From assembly GCA_051010195.1 (NCBI GenBank), contig JBPCVV010000269.1:1-7584 (forward strand): a stretch of DNA of 7,584 nt. Direction: 5' to 3'. This document shows, one piece after another, positions 1 to 4,606 of this stretch (within the stretch, counting starts at the first letter, position 1; each line of letters opens with the position of its first letter). Position numbers and translations under genes: made by a program. Source of the DNA: Anderseniella sp051010195. GTDB lineage: Bacteria; Pseudomonadota; Alphaproteobacteria; Rhizobiales; Aestuariivirgaceae. The notes beneath the pieces were generated by a model. It was not told the origin of the DNA, made no database searches, and worked only from the letters and a program-made list of their open reading frames with translations.

Positions 1-41
1 AAAGTAAACGTCACAACCACCACTTCAGATCATCAAGGAAG

Positions 42-266
42 CTACGCGACACCAGTGTCACAATCAAATTGGGCTGGGGTAAGGAGGCGGTGCGGTTGCG
101 CGGTTGACGTTTCGTATTCATTCAGGATCGAAGCCGCAGTGCACACAATGGCCGCGAAGGCGGCCAGTGATATTTCGCCACGGCACAGTTTCAAGGCCGC
201 TTTGCCTTCCGAAAACCGGCCCTTTTTCTGTTCTGCGGATGTCCGCAATATGCCATTTTCAGTCAT
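42..266 (-). pseudogene. Possible degenerate IS3-type transposase N-terminal fragment (74 codons)
   Basis: The frame opens with an ATG sharing 4 nt (ATGA) with the sulfatase stop and runs 74 codons to a TAG. Residues 15-32 (KKGRFSEGK, then AALKLCRGE) resemble the helix-turn-helix opening of IS3-family OrfA proteins, where RFSxxRKxxAVLRLLRGE is followed about 11 residues later by a VTAA-type motif. Here the matching CTAAS stands at the expected distance after RGE. About three residues are missing between RFS and AALKL, and the similarity stops before the usual WRDxFL segment, so any transposase origin is decayed. Third codon positions are about 55% G+C by hand count. A GGAGGG run abuts the ATG, too close for a good ribosome site. 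An upstream in-frame ATG at 288-290 gives 82 residues. Residues about 33-49 are hydrophobic, so a small membrane peptide is the alternative. The family comparison is from memory. Confidence 0.4.
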
Positions 267-1864
267 CCCTCCGCGCTGGCAATTTTCCAAGCTTCAAGCA
301 GTCGTGGCAGGGCAACATTCCAGTCCAGCACTCCGGCTTTGTCGGCCCAATCGCCATACTGGTTTAACAGATCGACTTCCAGAGGTGCATTACGCCCTGC
401 CAGATTGTTCAACTCCGTCCGGTCCGCATCCATGTCGTAGAGCTCCCAATCGGAGCGGAACTTGCGCACCAGCTTGAAACCGCCGAGGCGGATCGCCGAA
501 TTGCCTTCGTGCTCGAAAAAGATCGGCTGCTCACGCCGCCATTCTGCGCCCACAAGCAGGTCGAGAAAAGACTCTCCTTGCAAGGGTTGGATCGGGTGGC
601 CGCCGAGTTCCGAAAGATAAGGCGCCCCAGTCGCTCTTAGGATGGTTGGCAGTATGTCCACCACGTGGCAAGGTTCATGAGTGATTTGCCGGGAAATCCG
701 CTTGGGCCAGTGCGCAATCAGCGGCGTCGAGATCCCGCCTTCATGCACATAATGCTTGAACAGTCGAAATGGCGTGTTCGAAACATTGGCCCATGGTTTG
801 TCGTAGCTCTGATATGTCAGCGCATCACCGGGAGCGAGGTTCGGAACATTACCCATTGTAATCTTGCGTCCGTCCAACGTGGTGTCAGGGAAGAACTTTG
901 CCCAACCATCCTCCGCCATGAACTCGGCACATCCCCCGTTGTCAGACAGAAACAGGATCAGGGTATCTTCGTACTGGCCGAGCCGTTTCAATGCCTCAAG
1001 CAGACGGCCAATCGACTGATCCATCCGGTCCACCATCGCAGCATAGGCCGCCATCTTGCTGGCCTCCCAATCTTGAAGCTTGACATCGCCCCAGGGCGGA
1101 ACCTCTTCGTCACGCGGAGAGATATCCCATGTTTTGCGCAGAACGCCGCGACCGTTCATTTCTTCGTGGCGAGCCGTGCGGATGGCGTCCCAACCGTTGG
1201 CATAGACCCCTTCATAGCGGGCGATGTCCTCAGGCGGCGCGTGCAGTGGCCAGTGCGGCGCCGCATGGGCCAGGTATAGGAAAAACGGTTTTTCGTCAGC
1301 AACTGAGTCCTCGACCATGCGGATCGCCTTGTCAGTGATCGCATCGGTGAAATAGAATTCGTCGGGAAACACCTCGACCCGGCTGTCATCCTCCAGCATG
1401 AAATGCGGCGAGAAGAAATTGGTGACACCATCCACGATCCCGTAAAACCGATCGAAACCACGCTGACGCGGCGTAGGGTGATCTGTATCGCCGACCCGCC
1501 AACTGTCCACTTCACGAGCCATGAAGTCGCCCGCGACATGCCATTTGCCGGACATGCAGGTGCGATAACCATGGGCACGCAGTACTTCGGCAATTGTGGC
1601 ACTGTCGTTGCGCAGAAACCCTTGGTAGGCAGGCGTACCCAGATTGGCTCCCATATGCCCGACACCGGCGTTGTGTGGGTAGAGCCCTGTTAGAAGTGAA
1701 GCCCGAGTCGGGCAGCACCGGGCACAGTTGTACATTGCCGTCAGGAGTGCGCCCCCGTTCGCGAGAGCGTCGATATTTGGGGTCCGGATCTCGGAGCCGG
1801 TGACACCCAAATCGGCAAAGCCCATGTCATCAACGAGAACCAGGATCACATTCGGTTTTTTCAT
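263..1864 (-). CDS. Type I arylsulfatase, cytoplasmic, formylglycine-dependent
   Basis: This 533-residue protein is a sulfatase of the alkaline-phosphatase superfamily and should hydrolyse an organic sulfate ester to alcohol or phenol plus sulfate. Its length is close to that of Pseudomonas aeruginosa arylsulfatase AtsA (536 residues). By family comparison the active-site set is complete: metal ligands D12, D13, D308 and N309; catalytic C50 in the CCPTRASLLTG signature, whose CxPxR core (C50, P52, R54) is converted to formylglycine; K107 and H109 in GKWH; H204 in APHWPLHAP; and K370 before HEGG. The fold begins at residue 4 with no signal peptide, so it is probably cytoplasmic. C50 is the Cys-type site, which needs a maturation enzyme (FGE or anaerobic SME); none is in the window. 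The signature differs from choline sulfatase BetC (CAPAR as recalled), so choline-O-sulfate is not the default substrate. The ATG fits the family start, although the preceding AACGAAG is a poor ribosome site. The gene lies 147 bp downstream of the oxidoreductase. The true substrate is unknown. Confidence 0.93.
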   Translation of the reverse strand: MKKPNVILVLVDDMGFADLGVTGSEIRTPNIDALANGGALLTAMYNCARCCPTRASLLTGLYPHNAGVGHMGANLGTPAYQGFLRNDSATIAEVLRAHGYRTCMSGKWHVAGDFMAREVDSWRVGDTDHPTPRQRGFDRFYGIVDGVTNFFSPHFMLEDDSRVEVFPDEFYFTDAITDKAIRMVEDSVADEKPFFLYLAHAAPHWPLHAPPEDIARYEGVYANGWDAIRTARHEEMNGRGVLRKTWDISPRDEEVPPWGDVKLQDWEASKMAAYAAMVDRMDQSIGRLLEALKRLGQYEDTLILFLSDNGGCAEFMAEDGWAKFFPDTTLDGRKITMGNVPNLAPGDALTYQSYDKPWANVSNTPFRLFKHYVHEGGISTPLIAHWPKRISRQITHEPCHVVDILPTILRATGAPYLSELGGHPIQPLQGESFLDLLVGAEWRREQPIFFEHEGNSAIRLGGFKLVRKFRSDWELYDMDADRTELNNLAGRNAPLEVDLLNQYGDWADKAGVLDWNVALPRLLEAWKIASAEG

Positions 1865-1905
1865 CTTCGTTAGGTCCCGATATATTTTGAACGGTGTTGA
1901 AGTCG

Positions 1906-1934
1906 ACTCTAGTCAGCGCTGGTGTAACGCTCAA
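1906..1934 (-). promoter_or_regulatory. Candidate sigma70-type promoter for the sulfatase gene
   Basis: Read on the minus strand, TTGAGC (1929-1934) is separated by 17 nt from TAGAGT (1906-1911). These match the -35 and -10 consensus at four positions each. Transcription would start near 1899, giving a leader of about 35 nt before the sulfatase ATG. The 1865-2011 gap also carries a TTGACC further upstream with no good -10 partner, and no convincing terminator hairpin with a T-run. Read-through from the oxidoreductase is therefore equally possible. Confidence 0.25.
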
Positions 1935-2011
1935 CCAGATGCCCGAGTTGGGTCAAGAGCCGCTGTGTTGGATGTCTTCGCTGATGTTTGTTGGGAGCCG
2001 GGAACTGCAGC

Positions 2012-4000
2012 CTACAATGTCAGCGCCAGCTTGCGGGCCTCGTATAACGCCATGTGTGCGGTCCGCGACGCCACCGCGTCGCCGATTGTGTGCACGGTGA
2101 TGTCCTTGTCCTGCAAGGCCTCGAACAGGGCATTGTCGGATGTGTTGGTGGTGGCAAGCACCAGTGAGTCGAATTCGCGGGTGTCCACGTCCCCGGTGTA
2201 GAGATTGACAAGCTCTGCCGTGTTGCCGTTCCAGGATTTGAGCGCCGTTGCCAGCACGACCTCGACGCCGTACTCCATCATGCGCGTGCGCGCAGTGTCA
2301 CCGGTCAGGCTGAGATCGAGCTTGGCAGCGGCTTTTTCCGATGCGGTGACAATGGTCACCATGTGCCGTTGCTGGGCAAGGTGCAGCGCTGTGCCGGTCG
2401 CCGGCCACCAGCCGTCGATGTCGTCCAGCAGCAGCACATTGCTGCCTGGAACCACGCTGCCGTCCAGCACATCGTGCACCGTCGAGACATTGTCCTGATC
2501 CACCCCGGGAAGCATTTCGACGTGCGGCAACACCCGCTGGAACCCGTTTCGCGACGGCGTCGAACCGGTGCATACAACGACCGCGTCTGCACCGGCGGCA
2601 ACGACGTCCTCTGCTGTCATCTCCTTACGCAGGTCAATCTGCACCTGGAGCTTTTCAAGCTGGGTCTGGTACCAGGTCAGTAATTCGCCGATTTCGCCGC
2701 GCTCGGGCTGTCCGGCGGCAAGACGGAACTGGCCGCCCAGTTCACCGCTGCGCTCCACCAGCCGCACCTTGTGGCCGCGCTCGGCCGCGACCCGTGCAGT
2801 TTCAAGACCGGCCGGGCCGCCGCCAACGACGAGTACGGTCTTCGGAGACTCAGCAGCCTGGCTCACATCGCCATCCCATTCAGCCTCGCGCGCCACCGAC
2901 GGGTTGACCAGACAGCTTGCCCAGTAGTCGCGCATCCGGCGGCCGATACACAACTGGTTGCACGAGATGCACGGGCGGATGTCCTCAGCCCGGCCGTCGC
3001 GCGCCTTGTTGACCAGGTGCGGATCGGCAATTTGCGCGCGCACGATGCTGACCAGGTCGGAATGCCCCTGCGCCAGTACGTCCTCGGCATTGTCCGGTGT
3101 CTTGATGCGTGACTCCGCCGTGACCAGGGCATGTTTGAGCACCTGCTTGTAGGCCGCGGCATCGGGCACCCCGAGCTTCATCCCGAAGTGGAAACTCGGC
3201 ACGATCTTGGAAAAATCGTCCAGGTAGCTGCCGGTGCCGCACGAGACATAGTCGATCAGTCCGCGCTTATCGAAATAACTGAGGATTTCCTGCTTGTCCT
3301 CGATTGTCAGGCCGCCGGGCACCGGCTCGGCGCCGGATACAGTCATGCCGATGATGAAGTCATCACCCGCCATCTTGCGGATGCGCTCAAGCACCTGCAC
3401 GGCGAAGCGCAGCCGGTTCTCCAGGCTGCCGCCCCATTTGTCGGTCCGCTTGTTGGTGAGCGGAGACCAGAACTGGTCGGTCAGGCAGTTGTAGGCGGCA
3501 TAGACTTCCACACCGTCAAATCCTGCCTCCTTGTCGCGCCGTGCGGCGGCGACGAATGCCTCGATAAGTTCCTCGATTTCGGCTTCGCTCATGGCATGGC
3601 TGCCCCAAGGATCATGCATCGACGGCATGCCGGACGGCGACCAGTAGGGCTCCCATGAATTGTCCTGATCCCCGTGTCCGCCGACGTGGTAGATCTGGTG
3701 GATCATGGTTGTGCCGTGGCCGTGGCATTCATCGGTGATGCGGCGGAAGTGGGGTATGATCTCGTCGCTTTCAGCCAGGAAGTTGCCCCGGATCAGCACG
3801 CCGGTGCGATGCGCCGGCACCGGCTCGACGACGATCATGGCAGCACCGCCGCGGGCGCGCTCCCGGTAATAGCCGAAATGCCGGTCTCCGGGCAGCCCCT
3901 CGCTGCTCATGTTCACCGTGTGCGGGCCGAACACCACTCGGTTCGACAATTCGCGGTGACGCAGCTTGACGGGCGAGAACAGGGTGGGAAACGGGGACAT
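2012..4000 (-). CDS. FMN/FAD/[4Fe-4S] oxidoreductase of the trimethylamine dehydrogenase / DgcA (N-demethylase) family
   Basis: This 662-residue protein has the layout of trimethylamine dehydrogenase (TMADH) and 2,4-dienoyl-CoA reductase. Residues about 3-340 form an Old Yellow Enzyme-type FMN barrel, including NKRTDKWGGSLENR at 183-196. A [4Fe-4S] site follows at C344, C347, C351 and C363 (CX2CX3CX11C). Then comes a nucleotide-binding domain with VVGGGPAG at 391-398, ending in an HTIGDAV segment near 637-643. Overall wording (IPHFRRITDECHGHG, DQFWSP, GSNVLLLDD, GDAVASRTAHMALYEARKLAL) is closest to dimethylglycine demethylase subunit DgcA and N-methylproline demethylases, so oxidative removal of an N-methyl or amine group is the best guess. 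Several TMADH residues are replaced: covalent-FMN Cys30 by T28, His172 by Y170, and the substrate-binding aromatic bowl (Tyr60, Trp264, Trp355) by P60, I249 and R355. It is therefore not a trimethylamine dehydrogenase. The ATG at 3998-4000 has AAGGAAG seven nt upstream; the adjacent GTG at 4001-4003 would add one residue. Family alignments are from memory and the substrate is unknown. Confidence 0.9.
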   Translation of the reverse strand: MSPFPTLFSPVKLRHRELSNRVVFGPHTVNMSSEGLPGDRHFGYYRERARGGAAMIVVEPVPAHRTGVLIRGNFLAESDEIIPHFRRITDECHGHGTTMIHQIYHVGGHGDQDNSWEPYWSPSGMPSMHDPWGSHAMSEAEIEELIEAFVAAARRDKEAGFDGVEVYAAYNCLTDQFWSPLTNKRTDKWGGSLENRLRFAVQVLERIRKMAGDDFIIGMTVSGAEPVPGGLTIEDKQEILSYFDKRGLIDYVSCGTGSYLDDFSKIVPSFHFGMKLGVPDAAAYKQVLKHALVTAESRIKTPDNAEDVLAQGHSDLVSIVRAQIADPHLVNKARDGRAEDIRPCISCNQLCIGRRMRDYWASCLVNPSVAREAEWDGDVSQAAESPKTVLVVGGGPAGLETARVAAERGHKVRLVERSGELGGQFRLAAGQPERGEIGELLTWYQTQLEKLQVQIDLRKEMTAEDVVAAGADAVVVCTGSTPSRNGFQRVLPHVEMLPGVDQDNVSTVHDVLDGSVVPGSNVLLLDDIDGWWPATGTALHLAQQRHMVTIVTASEKAAAKLDLSLTGDTARTRMMEYGVEVVLATALKSWNGNTAELVNLYTGDVDTREFDSLVLATTNTSDNALFEALQDKDITVHTIGDAVASRTAHMALYEARKLALTL

Positions 4001-4007
4001 CACCGGG

Positions 4008-4014
4008 CTTCCTT
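4008..4014 (-). promoter_or_regulatory. Ribosome binding site of the flavin oxidoreductase
   Basis: AAGGAAG on the minus strand lies 7 nt before the ATG at 4000-3998 and 4 nt before the GTG at 4003-4001. The spacing favours the ATG over the GTG. It is the best Shine-Dalgarno match among the genes here. Confidence 0.6.
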
Positions 4015-4041
4015 CTGGCTTGCGGAGGTAACGGTCCGGAA

Positions 4042-4070
4042 ACTGTAGTTGGACTCACTCATGAATCCAA
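4042..4070 (-). promoter_or_regulatory. Candidate promoter of the flavin oxidoreductase
   Basis: On the minus strand TTGGAT (4065-4070) and TACAGT (4042-4047) are exactly 17 nt apart. The -10 matches the sigma70 consensus at four of six positions and the -35 at only three. A start near 4035 would leave a leader of about 35 nt before the ATG, with the ribosome site inside it. The -35 box lies inside the right arm of the inverted repeat and the spacer covers the rest, an arrangement typical of repressor-controlled promoters. The element is weak on consensus alone; its position next to the repeat is what makes it credible. Confidence 0.35.
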
Positions 4071-4072
4071 CT
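4047..4072. repeat. 26-nt inverted repeat, candidate operator
   Basis: Two 11-nt arms, AGTTGGACTCA (4047-4057) and TGAATCCAACT (4062-4072), flank the 4-nt loop CTCA. They pair at 10 of 11 positions. The single mismatch (C4054 against A4065) becomes a G-U wobble in the minus-strand transcript, so an RNA stem would be fully paired. No T-run follows on either strand, which argues against an intrinsic terminator. The location between the acetyltransferase end and the oxidoreductase start, over the candidate promoter, suggests a binding site for a dimeric transcription factor. No regulator gene is in the window. Confidence 0.5.
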
Positions 4073-4112
4073 GGGAATGATCCGGTATCCGTACGGCCGA
4101 GAGCCTTCAGGA

Positions 4113-4592
4113 TCAGCACAAAGTCTTCCGGAGGCCGACCTTTTCAAAAGAAATCCGAAGAATTGGATCAGGCTCCTCGCGCCGCCATTGTTCCTCGTAG
4201 CCCAGGTGCCGGTAGAGGCGAAGGGCGCGCTTGTTGGCGGCGGCAACCCGGATGGTTGCATGGGCGAAGCCCCTGACCCTGATGACCTGCTCTAGGGCGG
4301 CGATCAGGGCGGAGCCTGCGCCCTTGCCTTCATGCAACGGCGATATCCAGATGTCGCTGATATTGTTGTCACCGTGTTCGTTAGCGCCCAGGCCGACCAG
4401 TGCCCCATCTAACTCAGCGACCAGTACCCGAGCACCCTGATCGCGCAGAAACGGCAGGAACGGGTTATTGCTCTCGATGCGTTTGGCGACGCCGGCGGCC
4501 ACCAGTGGCTTGATCGCCTCTTTCCAGGCGGCAAGGCCGATTTCAGCCAGCGCTTCGATATCCTCCGGCCTGGCGGCTCTGACACGGATCAT
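4113..4592 (-). CDS. GNAT-family N-acetyltransferase
   Basis: This 159-residue protein has a GCN5-related N-acetyltransferase fold and should move an acetyl group from acetyl-CoA to an amine of an unknown acceptor. The N-terminus (IRVRAARPEDIEALAEI) is the usual first strand and helix. Motif A is ISDIWISPLHEGKGAGSAL at about residues 78-96, where the pyrophosphate loop is EGKGAG (88-93), with E88 in place of the usual Q or R. Motif B is NKRALRLYRHLGYE at 120-133, with N120, Y127 and G131 conserved. It looks somewhat like RimI-type protein acetyltransferases, but that is not enough to name it. The gene starts 14 bp after the polA stop, so the two are probably co-transcribed. Its ribosome site is poor (AAGG almost touching the ATG), consistent with translation aided by ribosomes finishing polA. 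No terminator with a T-run follows it. Confidence 0.88.
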   Translation of the reverse strand: MIRVRAARPEDIEALAEIGLAAWKEAIKPLVAAGVAKRIESNNPFLPFLRDQGARVLVAELDGALVGLGANEHGDNNISDIWISPLHEGKGAGSALIAALEQVIRVRGFAHATIRVAAANKRALRLYRHLGYEEQWRREEPDPILRISFEKVGLRKTLC

Positions 4593-4606
4593 GCCTTGTC
4601 TGTGTG

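Noticed and set aside
55..477. 140-codon plus-strand open frame at the window's left end
   Set aside because: It overlaps the sulfatase 3' end and the transposase-like frame on the other strand, with Cys/Arg/Pro/His-rich content typical of a shadow frame.
665..1279. 204-codon plus-strand open frame opposite the sulfatase
   Set aside because: Antisense shadow; the sulfatase frame holds all the family's active-site residues and this one has no recognisable features.
263..1864. Naming the sulfatase as choline sulfatase betC because it neighbours a DgcA-like enzyme
   Set aside because: The active-site signature is CCPTR and the overall layout is AtsA-like, whereas choline sulfatase, as recalled, has CAPAR and different flanking sequence.
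1938..1955. Possible terminator CCCGAGTTGGG after the oxidoreductase
   Set aside because: Only three G-C pairs plus a wobble can form and there is no T-run, so it is not convincing.
3131..3658. 175-codon plus-strand open frame opposite the oxidoreductase
   Set aside because: Antisense to the conserved FMN barrel; no ribosome site and no protein-like motif.
2012..4000. Naming the oxidoreductase trimethylamine dehydrogenase or 2,4-dienoyl-CoA reductase (fadH)
   Set aside because: The covalent-FMN Cys and the amine-binding aromatic residues of trimethylamine dehydrogenase are absent, and the second-half wording follows DgcA-type proteins more than FadH.
4079..4112. Possible terminator after the acetyltransferase (CCGTACGG palindrome at 4089-4096)
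   Set aside because: The palindrome is too short and leaves no loop, the longer pairing around it is bulged, and no T-run follows on the minus strand.
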